Assembly (NCBI RefSeq): GCF_010093345.1
Contig: NZ_PDWT01000006.1
Location: forward strand, 62,001 to 126,000
DNA: 64,000 nucleotides
DNA from: Pseudoxanthomonas yeongjuensis
GTDB taxonomy: Bacteria; Pseudomonadota; Gammaproteobacteria; Xanthomonadales; Xanthomonadaceae
Direction of reading: 5' to 3'
Below the pieces are notes generated by a model. It did not search any database. It was not told the origin of the DNA and was given only the letters and a program-made list of their open reading frames with translations. Numbering within the stretch: the stretch's first letter is position 1; each line of letters opens with the position of its first letter. Below are positions 8,269 to 16,296 of this stretch, piece by piece. The position numbers were made by a program, and so were the translations under genes.

Positions 8269-9366
8269 ATGAAAATCACCGACATCACCTTCGGCATGCT
8301 GCGGGTCCCGCTGAAAACTCCGTTCAAGACCGCGTTGCGCACGGTGGACCGGGTCGAGGACATCGTGATCATGGTCCATACCGACAGCGGCAACATCGGC
8401 TACGGCGAAGCCCCGGCGACCGCGGTGATCACCGGCGATACCCATGGCTCCATCGTCGACGCCATCCGCCACTACATTTCCCCGCGCCTGATCGGCGAGG
8501 ACGTCGCCAACCTCAATCGCCTGACCCAGTTGATCCAGGGCGCGATGGAGAAGAACACGAGCGCCAAGGCCGCGGTCGAGATCGCCATCTACGACCTGTT
8601 CGGCCAGCTGTACAACGCGCCGCTGTACAAGCTGCTGGGCGGCGGCGATCCGGTCATCACCACCGACATCACCATCAGCGTCGATTACATCGACAAGATG
8701 GTGGCCGATTCCATGGCCGCGGTGGAGCGCGGCTTCGAGTCGCTGAAGATCAAGGTCGGCAAGGACATCGGCGTGGACATAGAGCGGGTCAAGGCCATCT
8801 ACGCGGCGGTGGAGGACCGCGCCCTGCTGCGGCTGGATGCGAACCAGGGCTGGACCGCCAAGCAGGCGGTGTACGCGCTGCAGACGCTGGAGGACGCCGG
8901 CGTGCGTCTGGAGCTGGTCGAGCAGCCGGTCAAGGCCCACGACCTGGAAGGCATGCGCTACGTCACCGAGCGGGTGCATACGCCGATCATGGCCGACGAG
9001 AGCGTGTTCGGCCCCATGGAAGTGGTGGAATTGATCCGCATGCGCGCGGCCGACATCATCAACATCAAGCTGATGAAGACCGGCGGCATCTCCAATGCGA
9101 TCCGCATCGCCGACATCGCCGCGATGCACGGCATCGAGTGCATGATCGGCTGCATGCTCGAAACCAGCATCAGTGTCGCCGCGGCGGTGCACGTGGCCGT
9201 GGCCAAGGCCGACGTCATCACCAAGATCGACCTGGACGGGCCTTCGCTGTGCCTGTTCAACCCGGTCGAGGGTGGGGTTATATTCAACGAATCCGAAATC
9301 ACCATCACCGACGCACCCGGGCTGGGTATCCGCGAAATCCGCGGCCTCGAGCCGCTCGAGGCCTGA
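8269..9366 (+). CDS. ykfB: L-Ala-D/L-Glu (dipeptide) epimerase
   Basis: The 365-residue protein is a muconate-lactonizing subgroup enolase-superfamily member. The acid/base lysines are K160/K162 in 'SLKIKVGK' and K267 in 'INIKLMK'; metal ligands are D190 ('LRLDANQ'), E218 ('LVEQP') and D243 ('MADES'). These positions agree almost exactly with those known for the Bacillus subtilis L-Ala-D/L-Glu epimerase. It converts murein-derived L-Ala-D-Glu to L-Ala-L-Glu, which ordinary peptidases can use. It sits between the NlpC/P60 hydrolase and an RpiR-type regulator, one base before that gene's ATG. Other dipeptide specificities in the superfamily are possible. An N-acetyl-amino-acid racemase role is more likely for the second superfamily member at 26471-27490. 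Confidence 0.9.
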   Translation: MKITDITFGMLRVPLKTPFKTALRTVDRVEDIVIMVHTDSGNIGYGEAPATAVITGDTHGSIVDAIRHYISPRLIGEDVANLNRLTQLIQGAMEKNTSAKAAVEIAIYDLFGQLYNAPLYKLLGGGDPVITTDITISVDYIDKMVADSMAAVERGFESLKIKVGKDIGVDIERVKAIYAAVEDRALLRLDANQGWTAKQAVYALQTLEDAGVRLELVEQPVKAHDLEGMRYVTERVHTPIMADESVFGPMEVVELIRMRAADIINIKLMKTGGISNAIRIADIAAMHGIECMIGCMLETSISVAAAVHVAVAKADVITKIDLDGPSLCLFNPVEGGVIFNESEITITDAPGLGIREIRGLEPLEA

Positions 9367-9367
9367 C

Positions 9368-10213
9368 ATGTCCCCGCTTATCAAGATCCGTTCCGAGCGC
9401 GACCAGATGTCGGCGATCGAACGCCGCATCGCCGACTTCATCCTCGAGAATGCGCAACTGCTCCGCGACTATTCGTCGCAGCAGTTGGCGACGGCACTGC
9501 GGATCAGCCAGTCCAGCGTGGTCAAGTTCAGCCAGAAGCTCGGCTTCAAGGGCTACCCGGACCTCAAGTATTCGATCGGCGAGGCGATCGCCCGCGCCGA
9601 CAACGGCGACCCCACCGTGGCCGCGGCCTCGACCCGGGGCACCGACGACACGCATGGCAGCCAGCTGTGGCGGCGCAAGTCCGAGGCCGAGGAAGAAACG
9701 CGCCTGATCAATCCGCCCGAGGCGGTGCAGGCGGTGGCCGATGCCATAGGCGAAGCCGGCAAGGTGTTCATCATCGGCTTCGGCGAGGACGATCTGCATG
9801 CGCGCGCCTTCGCCTGGCGGCTGTCGCTGCTCGGCATCCCCACCATCCACAATTTCGACGCTGCGCACATGACCGCGAGCGTGTCGGCGGCGACCGCCGG
9901 CGACGTGCTGCTGGTGTTCTGCGAAGACGGCACCCAGACCGCGCTTTCGCAGATCTGCCACCAGTTCCGCAAGATCAAGGGCAAGGTCGTCACCGTCCCC
10001 CGCCACACCTCCAACGCCCTGCGCGCGCATGCCGACCTGGCCCTGCTGGTGTCGGCGCACGACGACCGTCCGCATATCGAACCGCTGCTCTACCGCTCCG
10101 CGCTGCAGCATCTGCTGGACGGCATCTTCGTCATGCTCTGCGAAGGCAGCAAGAAACGCTTCGACATCCTCCAGGAAAACCTGGAGCGCATCCAACCGGC
10201 CCTCAATCCATGA
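9368..10213 (+). CDS. RpiR/MurR-family transcriptional regulator (HTH + SIS domain)
   Basis: 281 residues. The N-terminal HTH_6 domain (about residues 1-80) contains 'SAIERRIADFILENA' and a recognition region 'RISQSSVVKFSQKLGF'. The C-terminal SIS domain (about 120-260) has 'KVFIIGFGEDD' and 'GDVLLVFCEDG'. RpiR proteins sense sugar phosphates, for example MurNAc-6-phosphate in MurR. Here the context is a muropeptide operon, so the ligand may be a cell-wall metabolite, which is inference. The gene starts one base after the epimerase stop and its stop overlaps the next ATG (ATGA), so it is inside the operon, which suggests autoregulation of the unit. Confidence 0.88.
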   Translation: MSPLIKIRSERDQMSAIERRIADFILENAQLLRDYSSQQLATALRISQSSVVKFSQKLGFKGYPDLKYSIGEAIARADNGDPTVAAASTRGTDDTHGSQLWRRKSEAEEETRLINPPEAVQAVADAIGEAGKVFIIGFGEDDLHARAFAWRLSLLGIPTIHNFDAAHMTASVSAATAGDVLLVFCEDGTQTALSQICHQFRKIKGKVVTVPRHTSNALRAHADLALLVSAHDDRPHIEPLLYRSALQHLLDGIFVMLCEGSKKRFDILQENLERIQPALNP

Positions 10214-11028
10214 ACAACGCATACTCCCGCACACGCAAAGACACGACCACCGGCAGGCGGGGTTCTTGGCTACTTGCGCTGATGGCCTTCGCAACCCTCG
10301 CTTCTGGTTGCGCGAGTGCGCCCACCTCGCGTTCCACCCTGCCGTGGAGCAATGCGCAGCAAGTCGTGGTCGTGGTCACGCCGGACTGGAATGCCAACCA
10401 AGGCGCGCTGCGCACCTACGAGCGCGCGGACGGAAAGTGGCGGCAGGTCGGCGAAAGCGAACCGGTCACCGTCGGCAGGAACGGTTCCGCCTGGGGCCTT
10501 GGACTGCATCCCGATCCGAAGGCGGGGCCGCTCAAGCACGAGGGCGACGGCCGCAGCCCGGCCGGCGTGTTCGGCATCGGCGATGCCTTCGGTTATGCAC
10601 AGCATGCCGACACCGCCCTGCCCTACGACGCGATGCAGGCCTCGCACTACTGCATGGACGTCAGCGGATCGCCGCTGTACAACCGCATCGTCGATGCGCA
10701 AGCGGTGGGCGCCGAAGCGGTCGCCGGCTCGACCGAACCGATGCGCCTGGACCTGCACTCCGCGGGGGACCAACGCTATCGTCTCGGTTTCGTCATTGAA
10801 CACAACCCGCAAGCGCGGCGCGACGCCGGCAGCTGCATCTTCGCCCACCTGTGGAGGAAGCCCGCCGAATCCACCGCCGGCTGCACCGCCATGGACGATC
10901 CGACCATGACCCGGTTGCTGGCATGGCTGCGGCCCGACCAACATCCGGTCTTCGTGCTGCTGCCGGCCAATGAGTACGCCAGCCTGCACGATGCCTGGCA
11001 ACTACCTACCCTGGAGCCCATGCCTTGA
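10210..11028 (+). CDS. Lipoprotein with YkuD-like (L,D-transpeptidase-type) catalytic domain
   Basis: 272 residues. After a basic N-terminus and hydrophobic stretch comes a lipobox (LASGC-AS). The core carries 'GRSPAGVFGIGDAFGYA', the typical YkuD approach 'GDGRSPAGVF', and the active-site region 'SCIFAHLWRKPAESTAGCTAM', where the Cys in 'AGC' matches the catalytic cysteine and 'FAHLW' supplies the histidine. Stand-alone proteins of this branch are often called YkuD-like or L,D-peptidoglycan transpeptidase-like; real cross-linking activity is unproven for many of them. ATG overlaps the regulator's stop by four bases (ATGA). In an operon for murein peptide use it may act as a periplasmic L,D-peptidase. 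Confidence 0.78.
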   Translation: MNNAYSRTRKDTTTGRRGSWLLALMAFATLASGCASAPTSRSTLPWSNAQQVVVVVTPDWNANQGALRTYERADGKWRQVGESEPVTVGRNGSAWGLGLHPDPKAGPLKHEGDGRSPAGVFGIGDAFGYAQHADTALPYDAMQASHYCMDVSGSPLYNRIVDAQAVGAEAVAGSTEPMRLDLHSAGDQRYRLGFVIEHNPQARRDAGSCIFAHLWRKPAESTAGCTAMDDPTMTRLLAWLRPDQHPVFVLLPANEYASLHDAWQLPTLEPMP

Positions 11029-12284
11029 AGCCGACTACACGCGTATTGCTGGGCCTCGCCTCGGGCGCGGCGATCGGACTGACCCTGGCCTGGTCGGATC
11101 CCGCGCTGGCGGCGAAAGTAGCCGCTTTCGTGCAACCCGTCGGCAAGCTCTGGCTCAATGGGCTGCAGATGACCGTGGTGCCGCTGGTGTTCGCGCTGGT
11201 GATCATCGGCGTCCCCACCGCCAGCGACACCGCGTCGTCGGGACGCACCGCGCGGCGCGCGTTGCTGGTGTTCGTGACCCTGCTCAGCGCGGCCTCGTTC
11301 TTCACCGCCTTCGCCGCACCCTTGCTGCTGTCGCTGGTGTCGCGCGATCCGGCATTGACCCAGGCGCTGAGCGGCTCCATCGCCACGGCTCCCGTCGTTA
11401 CGACCGCTAGCGGCTGGAGCGAGGCGTTGACCTCGATCATTCCCAGCAATGCAGTCTCGGCCGCAGCGCAAAGCGCGATGCTGCCATTGATCGTATTCGC
11501 CCTGTTCTTCGGCTTCGCCCTGACCCGGATAGAAAAGCCGCGACGCGACCTGATGGTGAACTTCTTCCAGGCCGTGTCCGACGCGATGATCGTGGTCGTG
11601 CACTGGGTGTTGTGGGCGGCGCCGGTGGGCGTGTTCGCCCTGGTGCTGGCGGTGTGCGCGCAATCCGGAATGAGCATGGTCAGCGCGCTGGGCGTGTACA
11701 TACTGCTGCAATGCGCGTTGTATCTGGCGGTTACCGTGATGATGCTGCCGGTGGCGGCCTACTTCGGTGGCGAGCGCATCGGCAGGTTCGCGGCGGCGAT
11801 CATTCCGGCGCAAGTCGTGGCCGCCAGCACCCAGTCCTCGCTGGCTTCGTTGCCGGCGATGCTGGAAGTCGCGCAACGCCGGCTGGGTTACTCGCCGCAG
11901 GTGACCGCACTGGTCCTGCCGATGGCGGTATCGCTGTTCCGGATCAACAGTCCGGTGCAATACGTCAGCGCCGCCGCGTTCATCGCCTGGGCCTACGGCA
12001 TCGACCTGTCGGCGGCGCAGCTGGCCACCGGCGCCGCGTTGGCGGTGATCATCAGCTGCGGCGCGGTCGGATTGCCGGGCCAGGTCAGCTACATGGCCAC
12101 CAACCTGCCCGTCACCCAGGCCATGGGCCTGCCGATCGCACCGCTGGGCCTGCTGCTGGCGGTCGATACGATTCCCGACGTGTTCGCCACGGTCGGCAAT
12201 GTGACCGCGGATCTCACCGCGACCAGCATCGTGTCCAGGCAAGCGGGCAAGGATGCCAAGGAAGCCGACAGCGACAGACCGTAG
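11025..12284 (+). CDS. Dicarboxylate/amino acid:cation symporter (DAACS family)
   Basis: 419 residues with about eight hydrophobic segments and re-entrant loop features of the GltP/GltT/DctA family ('LWLNGLQMTVVPLVFALV', 'IIPSNAVSAAAQS', and serine-rich 'QVVAASTQSSLASLPAML' in the HP1 position). Such carriers move glutamate, aspartate or C4-dicarboxylates with sodium or protons. The TTG start overlaps the previous stop (TTGA), so it is the last gene of the muropeptide operon; import of glutamate or of an acidic dipeptide product would fit. The reading frame ends in 'GKDAKEADSDRP' and its stop codon is the first triplet of a REP-like repeat. A near copy of this tail lies 3.1 kb downstream (15330-15390). 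Confidence 0.86.
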   Translation: MKPTTRVLLGLASGAAIGLTLAWSDPALAAKVAAFVQPVGKLWLNGLQMTVVPLVFALVIIGVPTASDTASSGRTARRALLVFVTLLSAASFFTAFAAPLLLSLVSRDPALTQALSGSIATAPVVTTASGWSEALTSIIPSNAVSAAAQSAMLPLIVFALFFGFALTRIEKPRRDLMVNFFQAVSDAMIVVVHWVLWAAPVGVFALVLAVCAQSGMSMVSALGVYILLQCALYLAVTVMMLPVAAYFGGERIGRFAAAIIPAQVVAASTQSSLASLPAMLEVAQRRLGYSPQVTALVLPMAVSLFRINSPVQYVSAAAFIAWAYGIDLSAAQLATGAALAVIISCGAVGLPGQVSYMATNLPVTQAMGLPIAPLGLLLAVDTIPDVFATVGNVTADLTATSIVSRQAGKDAKEADSDRP

Positions 12285-12304
12285 GAGCGTCCATGGGCGC
12301 GAGC
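12244..12304 (+). repeat. 61-bp direct repeat, copy A (symporter tail plus REP-like element)
   Basis: The last 40 bp of the symporter gene plus the following REP-like sequence (12281-12304, GTAGGAGCGTCCATGGGCGC then GAGC) recur at 15330-15390 with six mismatches and no gaps. The two copies flank the TonB receptor gene at 12349-15075. The REP-like core also lies between the convergent symporter and receptor genes and may help end both transcripts. Confidence 0.85.
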
Positions 12305-12348
12305 CGTTATGCCGGAAGCAAACGATGCCATGCGCTCATGGAGTCCGA

Positions 12349-15075
12349 TCAGAAGTCGTAACGCAATCCCAACATGATCCGCCGACCGGTCGACTCGTAA
12401 CCGCGTCCGTAACCCGCATCGTTGACCGCGACTACCGGCTCGTCGGTGAGATTGTTGGCCGCCAGGGTCATGCCCAGGTGCGGGGTGAACTTGAAATCGA
12501 TCGACAGATCCAGCTGCCCGTACTCGTCGATCCTGGATCCATCGCCGAAGTAGCTGTCATTGTCCAGGCGGAAACCGTCGCGATAGTTGTAGGAGAGATA
12601 GGCGCCAAAACGCGGCTTTTCGTAATACACGGTGACGTTGTAACTGCTCCTGGACACGCCCGGCAGCGTCTTGCCGGCACCACCTTCCTCGGTCGGCAGT
12701 TGACCGGCGTCGATATAGGTGTAGTTGGCCATCATTCCGAAACCATCGAATGGCGGCGGCAGGAAGGTGAAGGGCTGCTGGTAGGCGAATTCGATGCCCT
12801 TGATCCTGGTGTCTCCACCGTTGCCCGGCTGGAAGCGGGTGAACTCCACCGGCAGACTCGGTCCGTTTGCGCCCTGACGCACGTTCAACACCTCTACGCT
12901 GGTGGTGTTGACGATGAAGTTCTTGACGTTCTTGTAGAAGAATGCCGCCGACAGCATGCTCTCGTTGCTGAAGTACCACTCCAGCGATATGTCGAATTGG
13001 TCGGCCAGGTATGGATCCACGCTCGGATTGCCCGAACTGATGGTCTTGACGTTGGCGCTGACGCTGGTGGTTGGAGTGATGACGTTGAGGTCGGGTCTTG
13101 ACATGACCCGCGCCGCGGCGAAGCGCGCCACCAGGTCGCCGCGCAGTTCGTAACGCAGGTTCAGGCTCGGCAGGACGTTGTCGTAGGAACGGCTGATGGT
13201 CTGGGCCACAGCGTCCGGGACGATGGTGATCGCGCTGCCCTGTTCGAACACGATACGGGTCAGATCCGGTATGTAGCCCAGCGTTTCCTGTTCGGTCCTG
13301 ACGTAACGCAAGCCGGCGTTGCCGGTGAGCCGTCCGTCTTCCGTACCGAAATCCGCCCGGAAATACAGCGCCCGAGTGCCTTCCTTCACATCGGAAACCG
13401 AAGTCTGGAACCGTACCGGCGGGAACAGGCGCTCCAGCTCCGATAGCGGGATATCCCGCAGCAACGCATACGGGTCTGCCGACAACCAACCGGTCGGGAA
13501 GGTGGAGCTGCCGTCATAGCCGGAGAGGTAGCCGGAACCACCGAATCGGCGCATCCAGGGCGTGCCGTCGAAGCTCCCGCCTTCGAGGACCGGGTCGTAA
13601 GCCACTCCCAGCAACTCCGCAAGATCCTCGGCCCCCACCTGCAGGAACCGGCTGTCGATCAGGTATTCGCGGCTGCCCGCGGCCGCACCGAACCTGATGC
13701 TCTTGATCGCACCGTCCATCGCATAGGTGAAATCCAGCCTGGCGTCGCGTGTGGTGTCTTCCGTGGGCTGGTCGACCTTGCCGTTGAAACCGATGGCCCG
13801 GAACACGCCGGGGGCGGAAGGATCGAACCCGCCATGGTATTCCAGGCTGGGAATGCCGCCATGATCGGTGCGGTAGTCGTAGGAGACGTTGGCGCGGCCG
13901 ATGACTTCCAGCGACAGATTGCTCTGCACCCGCCTGGATTTTCCGTAGGACACTTCCGCGTCTGTCGTCCAGCGATCGTTGACGTAACTGCTGCCGATGC
14001 TGATGCTCTTCAATTCGTCGACGACGTTCTCGGTGCGCGCGTTGTTGCGCAGGTCCACGCCATCGGATTCGAAATAGTCCAGGTATCCGGAACCGTCATC
14101 CGAGGCGCTCGTACCCTGCGTCCCGATGATGTAGGTGAACCGGTGCGCATTGACGGGATAGAGCGCATCCGTGGTGAACTTCGAATGGAGGACGTCCGAG
14201 CGAAGCTCGAAAACGTCGTTGGGCCGGTACTGGAAAGCCGCCATCACGCTCTCGCGTTCGCGGGTGCCCTGATCGATGCCGAAGTTGGCAGCGTGATTGA
14301 AGCGCAGGGTATCGTCCAGATCGCCGTCCGCGTTGAGATCGAACCCGCTGGAAGCCTCGCTACGCTGCTCGAACCCGAAGGCCTCGTAGCGCTGGCCTTG
14401 CAACTGGCGTTTGCTGTAGTCCACGCCCAGGGAAACGCCGAAGGTGTTGTCTGCGAATGTATCGGTATAGAACGCCGACAGGTGCGGTGTCGTGCCGCCG
14501 GGGTCATGGATTCCTTCGGCAGCAATGGCGCCATGCCGCTCGCCGATGTCCAGCGGCTTGGCTGTTTGAACGTTGATCGTGGCCGACATTCCTCCGTCGC
14601 GCATTTCCGGGACCGGCGTCTTGTATACGCTCAATGCGTTGACGAAATCGGCCGAGAGGATGGTGAAGTCGAAACTGCGATCGCCGCTGGCGGAAGGCAG
14701 CTGGCGGCCGTTATAGAGAACCTGGGTGAATTTCGGGTCCAGGCCGCGCACGCTCACCGCCCGTCCTTCGCCCCTGCTGCGGGTAATCTGCACGCCAGTC
14801 ACGCGCTGCAAGGATTCGGCCATGTTCTGCTGCGGGAACTTGCCGATATCTTCGGCCGCGATGCTGTCGCTGATGATGTCGGCATCGCGCTTGTCCGAGA
14901 CCGACTTCGCCAGACTACTGCGGATGCCGGCGACCTGTACCGTATCGAGGGTGACCACGTCGGCGTTTTCCGCCTTCGCGGTTTCTGCCGCGGGCTGCGC
15001 CGCGGCAGGGCCGTAAACCAGCAAGCCCAAAACCCACGCGCTTTGCACCGAAGCCGCCAGAATCGATCTTCGCAC
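12349..15075 (-). CDS. TonB-dependent receptor, TIGR01782-like class
   Basis: 908 residues. Signal peptide ('LVYGPAAA-QP'), a TonB-box-like 'TLDTVQVAGIR' near residue 43, then a plug containing 'SIAAEDIGKFPQQNMAESL', 'ITRSRGEGRAVSVRGL' and 'VPEMRDGGMSATINV'. The barrel ends 'GLRYDF'. This plug signature marks the receptor class common in Xanthomonas and Caulobacter relatives, often tied to carbohydrate or complex-polymer uptake, so the ligand may differ from that of its neighbours. The start is GTG at 15075 with a run of nine G residues only two bases before it as ribosome site. The gene is convergent with the symporter, is flanked by 61-bp direct repeats and looks like a separately inserted unit. 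Confidence 0.9.
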   Translation of the reverse strand: MRRSILAASVQSAWVLGLLVYGPAAAQPAAETAKAENADVVTLDTVQVAGIRSSLAKSVSDKRDADIISDSIAAEDIGKFPQQNMAESLQRVTGVQITRSRGEGRAVSVRGLDPKFTQVLYNGRQLPSASGDRSFDFTILSADFVNALSVYKTPVPEMRDGGMSATINVQTAKPLDIGERHGAIAAEGIHDPGGTTPHLSAFYTDTFADNTFGVSLGVDYSKRQLQGQRYEAFGFEQRSEASSGFDLNADGDLDDTLRFNHAANFGIDQGTRERESVMAAFQYRPNDVFELRSDVLHSKFTTDALYPVNAHRFTYIIGTQGTSASDDGSGYLDYFESDGVDLRNNARTENVVDELKSISIGSSYVNDRWTTDAEVSYGKSRRVQSNLSLEVIGRANVSYDYRTDHGGIPSLEYHGGFDPSAPGVFRAIGFNGKVDQPTEDTTRDARLDFTYAMDGAIKSIRFGAAAGSREYLIDSRFLQVGAEDLAELLGVAYDPVLEGGSFDGTPWMRRFGGSGYLSGYDGSSTFPTGWLSADPYALLRDIPLSELERLFPPVRFQTSVSDVKEGTRALYFRADFGTEDGRLTGNAGLRYVRTEQETLGYIPDLTRIVFEQGSAITIVPDAVAQTISRSYDNVLPSLNLRYELRGDLVARFAAARVMSRPDLNVITPTTSVSANVKTISSGNPSVDPYLADQFDISLEWYFSNESMLSAAFFYKNVKNFIVNTTSVEVLNVRQGANGPSLPVEFTRFQPGNGGDTRIKGIEFAYQQPFTFLPPPFDGFGMMANYTYIDAGQLPTEEGGAGKTLPGVSRSSYNVTVYYEKPRFGAYLSYNYRDGFRLDNDSYFGDGSRIDEYGQLDLSIDFKFTPHLGMTLAANNLTDEPVVAVNDAGYGRGYESTGRRIMLGLRYDF

Positions 15076-15077
15076 TA

Positions 15078-15086
15078 CCCCCCCCC
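15078..15086 (-). promoter_or_regulatory. G9 homopolymer at the ribosome-binding site
   Basis: Nine consecutive G residues on the minus strand end two bases before the GTG start of the TonB receptor. They form the only Shine-Dalgarno candidate. Tracts of this length can change by slippage during replication, and here a length change would alter the ribosome site strength or spacing. Phase variation is inference. Confidence 0.55.
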
Positions 15087-15329
15087 GGGTCCTGTATCGA
15101 TCAACTATCGAAATGCCTGGATCTTGAAATGATCCATCGGATGCATGGCTGCTACAGATGCAGGTGCGTGATCGTATTCGAGTATAACCAGCCGAATTGC
15201 AGAATAATTCGCAACCAGTTCGAACCAGACCCTCTCATCCGCCACGCAAGTCACTTTCCTGCCCGAAGAGTGAACCCGGCCTCGTTTTCACGAACATGAC
15301 CCGTTTTCACGGCGGTCATAAGCTGCGGC

Positions 15330-15390
15330 CGGGCAAGGATGCCAACGATATCGCCAGCGACAGACCGTAGGAGCGCCCATGGGCGCGAGC
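15330..15390 (+). repeat. 61-bp direct repeat, copy B (relic of a symporter C-terminus)
   Basis: Matches 12244-12304 over 61 bp without gaps. Translated in the equivalent frame it gives GKDANDIASDRP and TAG, against GKDAKEADSDRP and TAG in the intact symporter. No symporter-like coding sequence precedes it, so only the tail is present. It may mark an old duplication or the border of an inserted segment carrying the receptor gene. Confidence 0.8.
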
Positions 15391-15445
15391 TCTTCAGATC
15401 CGGCCGCGAAACAAGTCAAGAGCTCGCGCCCATGGACGCTCCTAC
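15367..15445. repeat. Paired inverted REP-like elements
   Basis: Two 28-bp arms (15367-15394 and 15418-15445) are inverted repeats with one mismatch, separated by 23 bp. The arms start GTAGGAGCG, contain CCATGGGCGCGAGC and end CTCTT. The right arm matches the REP-like copy at 12281-12304 exactly over its 24 bp. Such paired REPs are typical of intergenic DNA in Xanthomonadaceae. The rest of 15087-15523 (receptor upstream region and globin promoter) has no gene that I can support. Confidence 0.85.
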
Positions 15446-15523
15446 GGCGGCGGCGATAATTCGCGAAGCGCCTTCCGGTTCTTCGCGCAAGCGCGAATCT
15501 GGTGGATAATCACCCCCATCATC

Positions 15524-15952
15524 GTGAACCTCTCTTCTCCTCCCCTGCCCGGCCCCGATCTCTGCACCGAAGCCGAAGTCACCCGGCTCGTGCATGAGTT
15601 CTATGCGCAAGTCCGCATCGATCCCCTGCTGGGGCCGATCTTCGCCGGGCACGTCGCCGACTGGCCCGTTCACCTGGACCTGCTGGTCGATTTCTGGTCG
15701 GCGATGCTGCGCGGCACCCGCCGCTTCCGCGGCGCGCCGATGTCGAAACACCTTGTCCTGCCCGGACTGTCGCAGGAACTTTTCCGGCAATGGCTGCGCT
15801 TGTTCCACCAGGTCACCGCGACCCTGGGCAACCCGGCCATGCAGGCCCAGGCCGACGACATGGCGGAACGCATCGCCGAGACCTTCTGGCAGCGCTACCG
15901 GTTGCACAACCACGTTTCTCTGCCGACGATCCCGGCGCCGGCCCCGCGCTGA
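15524..15952 (+). CDS. Group III truncated haemoglobin
   Basis: 142 residues, the usual size. The N-terminal 'VTRLVHEFYAQVRIDPLLGPIF' and 'WPVHLDLLVDFWSAMLRGT' are the hallmark helices of group III truncated globins; the proximal histidine lies in 'LRLFHQVTATL'. The family binds haem and O2, NO or peroxide ligands; physiological roles are largely open. The start is GTG at 15524; no strong ribosome site is visible ('ACCCCCATCATC' before it). The gene is followed 6 bp downstream by the convergent DUF2945 gene. It has no obvious tie to the peptide-scavenging genes around it. Confidence 0.88.
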   Translation: MNLSSPPLPGPDLCTEAEVTRLVHEFYAQVRIDPLLGPIFAGHVADWPVHLDLLVDFWSAMLRGTRRFRGAPMSKHLVLPGLSQELFRQWLRLFHQVTATLGNPAMQAQADDMAERIAETFWQRYRLHNHVSLPTIPAPAPR

Positions 15953-15958
15953 TCGCGG

Positions 15959-16183
15959 TCAGGTCGCGCGCCGCGCGATCTTCTTCAACACCGCGCCGCG
16001 ATGGGCGGCGACATGATCGGTCTTGTCGCTCTTTATCTCGTACTGCGGATCCTCCGCGCTGGCCCGGTGCATGTGGCCCTTGTAGTCGAAGTCGCGCACG
16101 TGGACCTTGATGATGGTGCCGCTCACGTGGCCGGCTTCCGAATTCCATCCGACATGGTCGCCGACCTTGAATTCGCTGGGCAT
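15959..16183 (-). CDS. DUF2945 (hypervirulence-associated TUDOR-like) small protein
   Basis: 74 residues starting at ATG 16183, chosen because CAGGAG lies seven bases upstream; an upstream in-frame start at 16216 lacks this. The sequence 'FKVGDHVGWNSEAGHVSGTIIKVH' and 'EDPQYEIKSDKTDHVAAHRGAVL' is the full DUF2945 family pattern, a small SH3/TUDOR-like barrel of unknown biochemical role found in bacteria and fungi. It is convergent with the globin gene. A decayed piece of a second copy is present at about 30797-30842. Confidence 0.85.
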   Translation of the reverse strand: MPSEFKVGDHVGWNSEAGHVSGTIIKVHVRDFDYKGHMHRASAEDPQYEIKSDKTDHVAAHRGAVLKKIARRAT

Positions 16184-16296
16184 GGAAATCTCCTGGGGAA
16201 GCAGCGATGGAGTCACGCCACCGGCACGGAGAATGGCATTCCCTCCGTCAATGCACGGTCAAGGCAACCGTCCAGGAAAGAATCCGCGGAGTTCGT

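Noticed and set aside
15133-15523. Possible CRISPR or tandem array suggested by repeated GAGCGCCCATGG pieces
   Set aside because: Only REP-like elements in inverted and direct positions; no regular spacer pattern and no cas genes.
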